This document shows, piece by piece, positions 24,001-30,566 of a DNA stretch of 64,000 nt (position 1 is the stretch's first letter; each line of letters opens with the position of its first letter). The notes below the pieces were generated by a model. The model saw only the letters and a list, made by a program, of their open reading frames with translations. It was not told the origin of the DNA and did not search any database. The translations under genes and the position numbers were made by a program. This DNA is from Branchiostoma floridae (lineage: Eukaryota > Chordata > Leptocardii > Amphioxiformes > Branchiostomatidae): the NCBI RefSeq assembly GCF_000003815.2, contig NC_049983.1, positions 26,951,277 to 27,015,276 of the forward strand, in the 5' to 3' direction.

Positions 24001-25813
24001 CTTTACCCTCATGCCATGGATCCGGGGATTCCTCTCAGGCCATGTACTAGTAACCCGTTTTATTTTTACAGATGTGAGGAAAACGAGGTGATGAGTTCAG
24101 CAGAACAGGAGGCCGCTCTGAGGTAAATGTCTGTCAGTTTGGAATTCAGCTCAAACCTCTGTTATGTCTCAGCACCAAGGACAGGACTGTAGTAACTGAA
24201 ATACCAAAAGAAATTAAAGCCACTTACCTGCCAGTACTGCTATGGTACGGCTATGATCACTTTCCATGCACTCAATCAAACTAATTGTGTTTTAATTATT
24301 TACAGTAAACTCGAGGCACTGAAAACAGAGCTGACCAGGTTTGTAAATTCTGTTCTTTTATTTCCTTATTTTTTGGATGTTCTTGAAACTTCATATCTTC
24401 AAGGGACACTTGCACAGAGGCTCATCATAGATTAGGCTCATTTGCCCATTTCTTATAGAATGAAGAACAGCAAGGAAGAGATGCAGGTACGACTGGAGCA
24501 GGTGAAAAGGTGAGGCAACACTTCTGAAACATGCAGCAAGCATTTTATCATGTTGTTCCCATCATTTCAAGACAGAATGAATGTGAAATTATGCTTGTAT
24601 TTGAGGCTTAAATAAACTTTGTATACAAGTTGATAATGATAGAATTATGTCAACTTAAAGAAATAATGAAGATCAGTTCTTATTGTAACATTAACCTTAA
24701 AAATATCCTCCTTTATCTTCAGCACACTTAAGGTCCAACTCTAGTTGTCTTCCCTGAGAAAATACTTGTGTGTTAAGTTTCATGTCATCCTCCTAGAAGT
24801 GGCTTGAATATGACTGTAACTAAGGAACTCTTTTCAACCTCCTTGCTGTAACTAGCAACGGGTTGTTTTTTAATACCCTACTTTTTAGTAGACTCTTCCT
24901 CAGGAAAAACTTGAATGTGTGTTAACTTTTGTGTCATCCTCCTAGAAGTGGCCTGATTATGACTACCTAACAACTGGTTTGTTTCCCTGTAGGCTGTCTG
25001 AACAGTTGCTGAAGAATGCCAACAGCAGGTGAGAATTGTTTGTGATTTTGTGATCAGGGTGTCCTGGGAGCTCTTTGCTTTGCTTTGGGAGCAACTTGTA
25101 CATAAATCCTGTTTCTCACTTTGTTAAAAATCACACTACGTAAGTCAAATGATTTCCTTTAAGTTATCTCCGTGTCATTTGGTAGTTAGGGGGCACCTCA
25201 CTGGACTGCAGTACATTCAATTTGATGGCATTGCTGCATTCTGAATTTATGTTACCCTTGACATCACAGTTAAAATCATGCAATATGTGCAAGTATGACT
25301 CACCTTTTCGTCTTGGCTTGGCTTCCAGAATGAAGACAAGTAATGACTAAGAAGACAAAATGCACAGAGTGTGAAAATTTAGTCTCAATTACAATTTTTA
25401 CATTGATCAGATCACTCTTTCAAATCTCTTGGCCGCACCGACAACACCAACGTACCACAACTGCAGTGAGATCCCCCTTTACTATTTTTAGCAAGAAAAA
25501 ACCTTGTTACAACCCATTTAAGTTACATCAGACCTGTTTTTCTCTCCTGTCTCTCCTCAGATCTCCCAACTCCACCGATGGACCCGTCAACCAACCAGTC
25601 GACCCCGCCACACCCATCCCGCGGCCGGTACTCAGGGTATACCCGGCAGATGGTCCGCCATTCGCAATCGACGCCGGCCTCTACCAGACCGAGACGGCAC
25701 TCCCGGCAGGAATCACATACACCTCCACGGTCGCGGTCAGGGGTCAGACCACCACCTTCACCGTGACCTCTGACCGCGACCTCAAGGTGGTTCAGTACAT
25801 CGACGGGGGTTAG
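7597..25813 (+). CDS. Coiled-coil protein, 33 coding exons, probable ciliary/centrosomal scaffold
   Basis: Joining the exons listed separately gives one open frame of 980 codons and a TAG stop. The order is a polar N-terminus with a Pro/Ser-rich segment (residues 25-64), an acidic helical segment (80-149), an Ala/Gln-rich 19-residue repeat (149-307), short coiled-coil exons (307-489), a Pro/Ser-rich linker (489-553), more coiled coil (553-688), an LC8-like TQT repeat (688-790), coiled coil (790-897) and a non-helical C-terminal region (897-980). There is no signal peptide or membrane segment. Introns 3 to 32 are all phase 2 and most exons are multiples of 3. I do not recognise the family. The RFX-like X-box and LC8-like motifs suggest a ciliary or centrosomal scaffold, which is inference. 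Small exons may have been missed. Confidence 0.75.
8129..8248 (+). CDS. Coiled-coil gene exon 2
   Basis: 120 nt, phase 0-0. Pro/Ser/Gln-rich, with SPQPPNSGKASPQPP in the middle, so probably disordered. Confidence 0.75.
8886..8932 (+). CDS. Coiled-coil gene exon 3
   Basis: 47 nt, phase 0 to 2, encoding AEQIRQTYTKEAVDS. This exon sets the phase 2 register kept by all later introns. Confidence 0.7.
8950..9260. repeat. 39-bp minisatellite in intron 3
   Basis: About seven near-perfect 39-bp units (ttagcataggtccagttgag plus 19 nt), decaying into degenerate copies up to about 9680. The - strand open frame here (13-residue repeats) is a by-product of the unit length. Confidence 0.9.
9790..9843 (+). 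CDS. Coiled-coil gene exon 4
   Basis: 54 nt, phase 2-2. Encodes TNKGLEEEAEEEESELG, strongly acidic. Its downstream intron is duplicated after exon 6. Confidence 0.7.
10011..10043 (+). CDS. Coiled-coil gene exon 5
   Basis: 33 nt, phase 2-2, LLREFEKDLQ plus split Arg. Paralogous to exon 7 (10945) including flanking intron. Confidence 0.75.
10657..10743 (+). CDS. Coiled-coil gene exon 6
   Basis: 87 nt, phase 2-2. VESRMQVLDDWLSDED followed by an acidic run. Confidence 0.75.
10945..10977 (+). CDS. Coiled-coil gene exon 7
   Basis: 33 nt, phase 2-2, LVGEADMDLQ plus split Arg. Tandem duplicate of exon 5; the 200-nt upstream intron repeats the one before exon 5. Confidence 0.7.
10999..11392. repeat. 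11-bp minisatellite in intron 7
   Basis: Units of 11 bp of the form tgytgtttgtg/tgttgtttatg. The unit contains no stop in any + frame, so three overlapping Cys/Val/Leu-rich open frames run through it. They are artefacts. Confidence 0.9.
11722..12195 (+). CDS. Coiled-coil gene exon 8: 19-residue Ala/Gln repeat
   Basis: 474 nt, phase 2-2. Seven to eight copies of a 57-bp unit encode AEAQQGAAQMATTMEHQVQ with few changes (M/L, A/G, E/G/V). It is Ala/Gln/Met-rich, uncharged apart from Glu and His, and predicted helical by composition. The reading frame is kept in every unit, the flanks have good splice sites, and the exon joins in frame to exons 7 and 9, so this is coding rather than intronic satellite. 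The repeat number is likely polymorphic. Confidence 0.75.
12311..12463 (+). CDS. Coiled-coil gene exon 9
   Basis: 153 nt, phase 2-2. KNHLQQSDQETDVLQYFPSF leads into a heptad-rich segment (EEQLQEELEQMEFMKNEA). Confidence 0.8.
12935..12967 (+). CDS. Coiled-coil gene exon 10
   Basis: 33 nt, phase 2-2, KNQKLQEQLD plus split Arg. A short (CA)n tract lies upstream at 12878-12897. Confidence 0.75.
13447..13497 (+). CDS. Coiled-coil gene exon 11
   Basis: 51 nt, phase 2-2, VSGVVNELNDSLRQTT plus split Arg. Confidence 0.75.
13500..15140. repeat. Large (CA)n-bearing minisatellite filling intron 11
   Basis: Units of about 45-60 bp built on aacacacctgtccctggtgc and ctgaacaccatccacac, interspersed with (CA)n, run for 1.6 kb with longer superunits (13590-13960 and 14170-14500 are near copies). 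The 648-codon - strand open frame here is low-complexity repeat with no gene features. Confidence 0.95.
15203..15256 (+). CDS. Coiled-coil gene exon 12
   Basis: 54 nt, phase 2-2, TLESQQAAHWEAEDQLK plus split Lys. Confidence 0.75.
15628..15660 (+). CDS. Coiled-coil gene exon 13
   Basis: 33 nt, phase 2-2, KLRESQEKLD plus split Cys. Confidence 0.75.
16077..16130 (+). CDS. Coiled-coil gene exon 14
   Basis: 54 nt, phase 2-2, TNKGVKSADERLCTMDV. Starts TNKG like exon 4. Confidence 0.75.
16463..16588 (+). CDS. Coiled-coil gene exon 15
   Basis: 126 nt, phase 2-2. LQMKELSEQGAYLEALRRKY then IRLREEHNNMI: clear coiled coil. Confidence 0.8.
17151..17192 (+). CDS. Coiled-coil gene exon 16
   Basis: 42 nt, phase 2-2, TIQELQAALQHAY plus split Arg, two heptads. 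Confidence 0.75.
17526..17717 (+). CDS. Coiled-coil gene exon 17: Pro/Ser linker
   Basis: 192 nt, phase 2-2. Starts YLRPKNSTPPGHRTLAV and contains FSLEPPSSQCPLDHVTSL. Non-helical linker between two coiled-coil halves. Confidence 0.75.
17964..18041 (+). CDS. Coiled-coil gene exon 18
   Basis: 78 nt, phase 2-2, CNGGGDLELDAFEVVRLESE plus LVAER. Acceptor preceded by a long C run. Confidence 0.75.
18224..18256 (+). CDS. Coiled-coil gene exon 19
   Basis: 33 nt, phase 2-2, LLEDLTHANK plus split Arg. Its acceptor region and coding sequence are paralogous to exon 27 (22852). Confidence 0.75.
18492..18524 (+). CDS. Coiled-coil gene exon 20
   Basis: 33 nt, phase 2-2, LKDDLGTAKK plus split residue. Duplicate of exon 22 with about 80 nt of shared flank on each side. 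Confidence 0.75.
18739..18810 (+). CDS. Coiled-coil gene exon 21
   Basis: 72 nt, phase 2-2, YSKTRADLLNKDNEIKDLHT then QLR. Confidence 0.75.
19027..19059 (+). CDS. Coiled-coil gene exon 22
   Basis: 33 nt, phase 2-2, LKQDLDTAQK. Duplicate of exon 20. Confidence 0.75.
19252..19323 (+). CDS. Coiled-coil gene exon 23
   Basis: 72 nt, phase 2-2, IAAQTDIAEMLQMEKEALLA then EQK. Two decayed copies follow. Confidence 0.75.
19440..19660 (+). pseudogene. Two decayed copies of exon 23
   Basis: Segments near 19440-19495 (gaggaaaaggacttcctggc) and 19615-19660 (gaaaaggaggacctcctggc) match the 3' half of exon 23 and its flanks, but lack usable splice sites and an open frame. The second copy is cut by the foldback element that begins at 19661. 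Confidence 0.6.
19661..20598. mobile_element. TA-flanked foldback DNA transposon, nonautonomous
   Basis: Both ends read CGAGGGCGGTTCAAAAAGTA inwards and are flanked by TA (19661-19662 and 20597-20598). The terminal inverted repeats extend about 180 nt with scattered mismatches. No transposase frame lies inside. TA target sites and this terminus type fit the Tc1/mariner superfamily. Confidence 0.8.
20668..20751 (+). CDS. Coiled-coil gene exon 24
   Basis: 84 nt, phase 2-2, VAVETNNAATWLKKANKKLL then VEQKHFN. Confidence 0.75.
21270..21316 (+). pseudogene. Possible relic exon
   Basis: After an AG at 21277, CTGCAGTCGTTACAGAACAA reads as coiled coil (LQSLQNKHTLE), but there is no GT donor where one is needed. 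Probably a dead copy of a neighbouring exon. Confidence 0.3.
21393..21698 (+). CDS. Coiled-coil gene exon 25: tandem LC8-like motif repeat
   Basis: 306 nt, phase 2-2. After RLTSMKKPGDSCPKVSE come six copies of a 42-bp unit encoding RSTQTQTCHSKLAQ, the last two diverged (RSTKTQTCQPK, RSTQTHEDG). The dynein light chain LC8 recognition motif is (K/R)xTQT, and RSTQT fits it in four perfect copies, with two more partial. LC8 partners often carry several such sites in disordered segments between coiled coils, as here. Binding is predicted, not shown. Confidence 0.75.
22177..22209 (+). CDS. Coiled-coil gene exon 26
   Basis: 33 nt, phase 2-2, NLAEAVQDRQ plus split Val. Confidence 0.75.
22475..22620. 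repeat. (CTCA)n-like simple repeat
   Basis: Degenerate actcactcaatcactc units in intron 26. Confidence 0.8.
22852..22884 (+). CDS. Coiled-coil gene exon 27
   Basis: 33 nt, phase 2-2, LLEELEEANR plus split Arg. Paralogue of exon 19. Confidence 0.75.
23404..23487 (+). CDS. Coiled-coil gene exon 28
   Basis: 84 nt, phase 2-2, LARRTLEVETLKSQLAILES then GGFWVPC. Confidence 0.75.
23715..23965 (+). mobile_element. tRNA-derived SINE
   Basis: TGGCATAGCTGCATGG resembles a pol III A box and GGTTCAAATTC a B box 35-40 nt downstream. The following body (cacttgactttcctccaccc, then ggtgtaaaaatgggtacc) is of the type found in core regions of many invertebrate SINEs. It lies in intron 28. Confidence 0.65.
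24072..24122 (+). CDS. Coiled-coil gene exon 29
   Basis: 51 nt, phase 2-2, CEENEVMSSAEQEAAL plus split Arg. Confidence 0.75.
24306..24338 (+). CDS. Coiled-coil gene exon 30
   Basis: 33 nt, phase 2-2, KLEALKTELT plus split Arg. Confidence 0.75.
24459..24509 (+). CDS. Coiled-coil gene exon 31
   Basis: 51 nt, phase 2-2, MKNSKEEMQVRLEQVK plus split Arg. Confidence 0.75.
24993..25028 (+). CDS. Coiled-coil gene exon 32
   Basis: 36 nt, phase 2-2, LSEQLLKNANS plus split Arg. A 60-nt intronic segment upstream (tgtcatcctcctagaagtgg) is tandemly duplicated at 24786 and 24934. Confidence 0.75.
25561..25813 (+). CDS. Coiled-coil gene exon 33 (last)
   Basis: Acceptor tctcctcag, then 83 codons and TAG. 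Starts SPNSTDGPVNQPVDPATPIP and ends in a Thr/Val-rich segment (GITYTSTVAVRGQTTTFTV) closing DLKVVQYIDGG. Predicted beta-rich rather than helical; domain not recognised. GC content is clearly higher than in the rest of the gene. Confidence 0.75.
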
Positions 25814-26480
25814 GTTAAGAAAAAAACTAGGTCACTGAGTGTTATGTTATGTAGTAATGTTGACATGTGCACATGTGATCGTTATGTATGATTGTATGTT
25901 AACCGGATGTACTATGTATGTACAATGTATGTAATACATTTTATGTAATATCCAGTTTGTCATTATGTGTAACAACCGATGATCAGGATTTAGGATCCTG
26001 CTAAAGTAATTGGACCCAAATCAGCGCAGATATAGTTGTCACAATGATTTCATCATTTCATTCACATGCTATTTCTGTATTGGGGATTAATGAAGTAATC
26101 TGTAATAATATAATGAGAAACCTCCTAAAGGAGCAGATATGGTCATGATGACCACTATAATAATTTACACCTCAAAAAACTGGTGAAATTTGGAAAGAAA
26201 ATAGAAATGGCTGAGCGGCTGATATCAATTGGTGGAAGGCATCTGAACAGGGACTACAGTGTAAGTAACAACAAAGTCTACTCTTTGTGTCAAACAGGTT
26301 TTTTATTAGATTTTGGTCATTAGAATTGTTAAGAAATATTTTGAAACCTTTTTTTCTACAATTAATTTTCATTACATTTTGGCTGATAATTTTAATTGAT
26401 TTTATTTTCCACATTTTTGTCACATTTTGGCTGATGTTAATTGATTTTATTTCCTTTTGTTTAGCCCTGCATTGCTGAGA

Positions 26481-26688
26481 GTTGTGGATGGTCTCGCTGT
26501 TTGGCGCGGCTTCTCTCTGGTTCCTGGTGCCTGGCAGCAGCGTTACACCGGCTCAGCCTATGCCAGCTGCTCCCACTATACCACAAAAACACAAAAAAAT
26601 GGAGATGCTGGACAAATGGGTGTAATGCTGCTGCCAGGCACTGTGAAACTAGAGTGGAGCCAAGCAACTCAGCAAAACCATCCACAAC
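26481..26688. mobile_element. Short foldback element
   Basis: Arms of about 70 nt (GTTGTGGATGGT... inward to GTGCCTGGCAGCAGC) are inverted at the right end (..GCTGCTGCCAGGCAC to ACCATCCACAAC). The apparent open frames on both strands come from this inverted structure. Class undetermined. Confidence 0.65.
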
Positions 26689-27488
26689 TTAAAAGCATTT
26701 TGGTAAATCTAAATTTTCTTTCCCAGTTATAATGAGTATTGTTTTTTAATTACTTTTCAACAGTTTTTGACATTTCAAAATTTCAAATTATTAAATCACA
26801 AGAAAAAAATTCTGGAACTTGTCAAAAACTTTTATACTATATAAAACAAACCACAATCTGTTTGACAGTTAGTAAGTGTAGTCAGTTACATTACAATGGT
26901 AGAGCCCCTGAAATAAAGACCAGGAACAGGGATCATTAAAATCTGATGCCCCTAAACCCGCCATGCAGCTGATTAATGCTGCCTAGTATGCTCGTAGAGT
27001 GCTAAGTAAAAAAAAATGCTCACCAGTTTGTGTGTGTAATAGACATTAGATTTACTATTAAATGCCTAATTATGCTGCAGATACTTAAGTACATGTAGTT
27101 TGGAGGATGTCCTTTGGTCGAATTGTACAATTCTAAAGATAAACTAATATAGACAAACAATATAACCAGCTTGCTAGTGACATGTAGATCTTAAAGATAA
27201 TTCAAAAGTCGCTGAAATTGCCTCTTTAATCTGTCTTAAACTCAGCAAAGTTTAGGGCCAATCCAATGAAGTTTGTGAATGTCGAACCACGTCATCACAG
27301 GGAGTAAACTGATTTATACCTTTGTATGGAGAAAAAACAATATTGTTGTTAATATTAACCTACCTTCAGATATATGACACATGTAAAGATTAGCGATGTC
27401 TTCATGTGAATATTCATTGTTTGTTGTTTTCCTGAACCTGAAGTTTTTAGTCTGTGAAACAGTATAACACTGTACAGTGTAAATTTTA

Positions 27489-27512
27489 ATATATATATAT
27501 ATATATATATAG
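27489..27512. repeat. (TA)n microsatellite
   Basis: Twelve TA units. Confidence 0.95.
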
Positions 27513-27672
27513 ATATTTTAAGAGAGTTTATTATATTTTTCAAATGAAATGATACCTATTATGATTATATTCAGTATTATACGCCAATACATATACACTG
27601 TGTGACCTTACAAAAGTCTCTGTCTTTAATTTGTGTTTGTTTTTCTAAAACTGTTCTTGTATCATCATCATA

Positions 27673-27772
27673 NNNNNNNNNNNNNNNNNNNNNNNNNNNN
27701 NNNNNNNNNNNNNNNNNNNNNNNNNNNNNNNNNNNNNNNNNNNNNNNNNNNNNNNNNNNNNNNNNNNNNNNN
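27673..27772. other. Assembly gap, 100 N
   Basis: Run of N. The sequence to its right is the conserved promoter of lectin gene type A/B, so a 5' exon should lie in or beside the gap. Confidence 0.99.
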
Positions 27773-27875
27773 TACATCACAACATCAGAAACCGGAGATG
27801 GAAGCAACTCATGTAAGCTGGGTAACACCGCCCACACCGAGACTAATTATGTGGACATGTAATCGGTTTGATATT
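27773..27875 (-). promoter_or_regulatory. Orphan lectin promoter beside the gap
   Basis: Matches the sequence directly upstream of the MSGGQQQ exons of genes A and B, including ACACCGCCCACACCGAGAC. It implies a fourth gene start to the left. Confidence 0.55.
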
Positions 27876-28649
27876 GAAAAGGAGTTTTCGAAAACAGGCT
27901 ACGAACCAAGGCTTCTATGGCTACTGTGTCCCTAAGCAAGTCAGAAGGTCTTACAGTGCTTTACAACCATAACCATTACTTGACCAGCATCATTTTCTTC
28001 CTTTTTTTTTGGAAGATGAACTCAGCATTTCTGGTCATCAGGGCAAATGCCAATAAATCGGCGCAGTACACAGTTTCAATATGATTTGGTACCCTGGGTA
28101 AAAGTGGCTGTAAAAATCTTTATCTTTGTATATGTTGAGATTATGGAGGTGTATATTACAGATGTTTAGCTTTTTACTATGTTGAAAAAAACGTCATATT
28201 TGTAGTTGTAGGAGGTTCTAAAAATTTCCACCGGAGTGCCTCTACGGTGCAGTTCACACATTAGCCTGTAGATGGCGCTACTTTCTTGGACAGCGTATTT
28301 AGGATAGGAATTGTCAAAATAAATGTATCCTGGTAAAGATACTAAAGAAATGTGAGTTTTCTTTGAATTTATCCTGGTAAAGATACCAAAGAAATGTGGG
28401 TTTTGAAACACGTTTTTAACTTTGCATTGGTATCTAATAATCATTGACAATGTAGAAGTTGCATAACCGACGCGGACCAAGTAGTAGCTGGTAGTGTCTG
28501 TCAAGAGAACCCGACAATAATCGAAAATTAGTGTTCAAACGAGAAAATCATCACGAACAATACTACGACCTAGTTTACATTCGAAAGAGTACAATGTACA
28601 TTCAATGAAAATAGCAGAACGGCACAAAGAAACTTTCATCACGAACACA

Positions 28650-28655
28650 TTTATT
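28650..28655 (-). terminator. Candidate polyadenylation signal of gene B
   Basis: AATAAA on the - strand, kept at the paralogous positions 37978-37983 and 46251-46256. It lies about 1.75 kb beyond the last coding exon, so the 113-bp repeats would be in the 3' UTR. Confidence 0.35.
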
Positions 28656-28719
28656 GGTAGCGTCTACGGCCTTTTACACAGATTTTTCTTCAACTTAGTT
28701 TGTTTCTGTAGAGCATTTA

Positions 28720-29330
28720 TCAGTTACTTCTTATCCAAATCTTCTTCCGTTCATTAATTCTTCTTCATGAAGGTTCTGAACATCAGATCAGATTCAAATC
28801 CATCAAACTTTCTATACTCTATAGATTATTACAATAGTTTTTATCCCAATCTTCTTCTTGCTTCTCAACATCAAATCAGACTCAAACACATCTAAGTTTC
28901 TATATGTATTTGAGTAAAGCTATACATTATTACAATACTTCTTATCCAGATCTTCTTCTCTTCTTAATGCAGTTTCTCAACATCAGATCAGGCTCAAACA
29001 CATCTAAGATTCTATATGTCTTTTGACTAAAGCTATACATTATTACAATACTTCTTATCCAAATCTTCTTCTCTTCTTAATGCAGTTTCTCAAAATCAGA
29101 TCAGGCTCAAACACATCTAAGCTTCTATATGTCTTTTGACTAAAGCTATACATTATTACAATACTTCTTATCCAAATCTTCTTCTCTTCTTAATGCAGTT
29201 TCTCAACATCAGATCAGGCTCAAACACATCTAAGTTTCTACATGTCTTTTGACTAAAGCTATACATTATTACAACACTTCTTATCCAAATCTTCTTGTAG
29301 CTTCTCAACATCAGACCGGTCGACCAGACC
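28720..29330. repeat. 113-bp tandem repeat
   Basis: Exact spacing of 113 bp between copies of tattacaatacttcttatcc at 28928, 29041, 29154 and 29267, with older copies to the left. Each unit holds a pyrimidine tract followed by cagtttctcaacatcag. Related, more diverged arrays lie at 38050-38400, 46320-47900 and 63060-63420. Confidence 0.9.
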
Positions 29331-30549
29331 CAAAGGCATCTCCGTTAACGTTTCTGTATGATAGAAATCCACTACTACATGTATTTCTTCCACATGCAGC
29401 TTCTGAGCCTCATACATAAGTCAAAATCCATGGAGAGATTTGTGCCCATTGTTACATATCACTCAATGACCCTACATATGTTATGTGCCCATATAGTAGA
29501 TTAATTCTATAGAATCTTTCATTTAGGTTCAATCCTTCCTTTTAGAACATTTTTCTCTGCAAACGTTAGTTCTAGAGTCGGATGTTTGTAGCCATTGCTT
29601 AGAATTGATTCTAAAGTTTTGTAATTATATGTCTAGGACATTTTATGCTTCAGAAATACTTTGAAAGCTTTTTCAACTTTATAAATATTTCCCCAGTCCT
29701 GTAAAACTTTGGAAATATTTATGGTGTGGTATTGGCTACTTCTAATGGTTTCTAGATAAGGATAGCAGCATTCTACCATTATTTACAATTTTCTACCATT
29801 TTTTGTAACATCTTCTAAGTGGGCTAGGAAGATAGCAATTCGCACATCCTTGCAAAGTATGGTTGGAAGCCATGCAACAATGGCCCACCACAAAGGACCC
29901 ACTGGTGCCCAGCAGTGAAATCTAAAAATAAACAGAGGCAACAATAGAGCTTACTTTTATTGGGCTATAAACTAATTTTACCATTTGGCAAAGTTTACAA
30001 ATATTTGTAAATGTGAAAGAATCACACAGAGGTTTCACAATTATTCTAAATAAAGATATTTTTGTACAGTTACTTTCAAACTGTTGCTAAAATATTCAAA
30101 GGAATTCCAATAGATGGATATTTTCTAAGTCAATTTTTTGAAAATAATTCAATTATTGTGGCTTACATATTCTTTAATTGAAAATAGTTCAGACTTATCA
30201 CAAATATCACCTAAAACCCTCATGGTGACTTGGAATGGACTCTAAATACCATGTATTAATTTACAGCTAAAACAAGCTTATCATTAAGGCTCATTAGCGT
30301 GAACCATACAATGATCTGACCATATGTATAGATTGGATCATTAAATCTCAAAAACAATTGCATAAAGCACATCTACGTTACATGTTTCTTGTCCAATATT
30401 CAATACGTCATAATTCTTCCTTTCTCAGGGCATGACAAGAACCCGCTTTTTCAGTGACGTCTTTCAGTCCTGAGGCTTTTAGAGTTTCCAAAATCATTTG
30501 ACGACTCTCAACGCGGCATTCGGGAGTGACACACATTTCTACGGAGTCA

Positions 30550-30566
30550 CTAAGGGTTTCCTTTTG
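30550..30566 (-). CDS. Last coding exon of gene B
   Basis: A strong acceptor (tttctttttcag) joined in phase 1 to the CTLD exon gives AKGNP then TAG. The same exon is open in another frame for 52 codons (30408-30566); see findings. A paralogous exon is expected in the gap at 39308. Confidence 0.5.

Larger units (their letters stand above)
25814..27672. other. 3' flank of the coiled-coil gene; no further gene seen
   Basis: The 3' UTR of the + strand gene presumably begins here, and an AATAAA at about 26910 is one possible polyadenylation signal. No lectin exon is visible on the - strand, although a lectin 5' end lies in the adjoining gap. Confidence 0.4.
27870..30400 (-). repeat. Duplicated intergenic block, copy 1
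   Basis: Colinear with 37210-39307 over most of its length and with parts of 46000-48480 and 62700-64000. It runs from the promoter of one lectin gene to the last exon of the next, so whole genes were duplicated head to tail. Confidence 0.7.

Noticed and set aside
26457-26732. Overlapping + and - open frames
   Set aside because: They fall on the two arms of a foldback element.
27577-27935. Open frames crossing the gap at 27673
   Set aside because: They are open only because N translates as X.
28720-29330. CRISPR-like array
   Set aside because: The whole 113-bp unit repeats, with no unique spacers, in a eukaryotic intergenic block.
30408-30420. KEEL C-terminus as an ER-retention signal
   Set aside because: It exists only in the alternative phase of the last exon, which lacks a supported donor.
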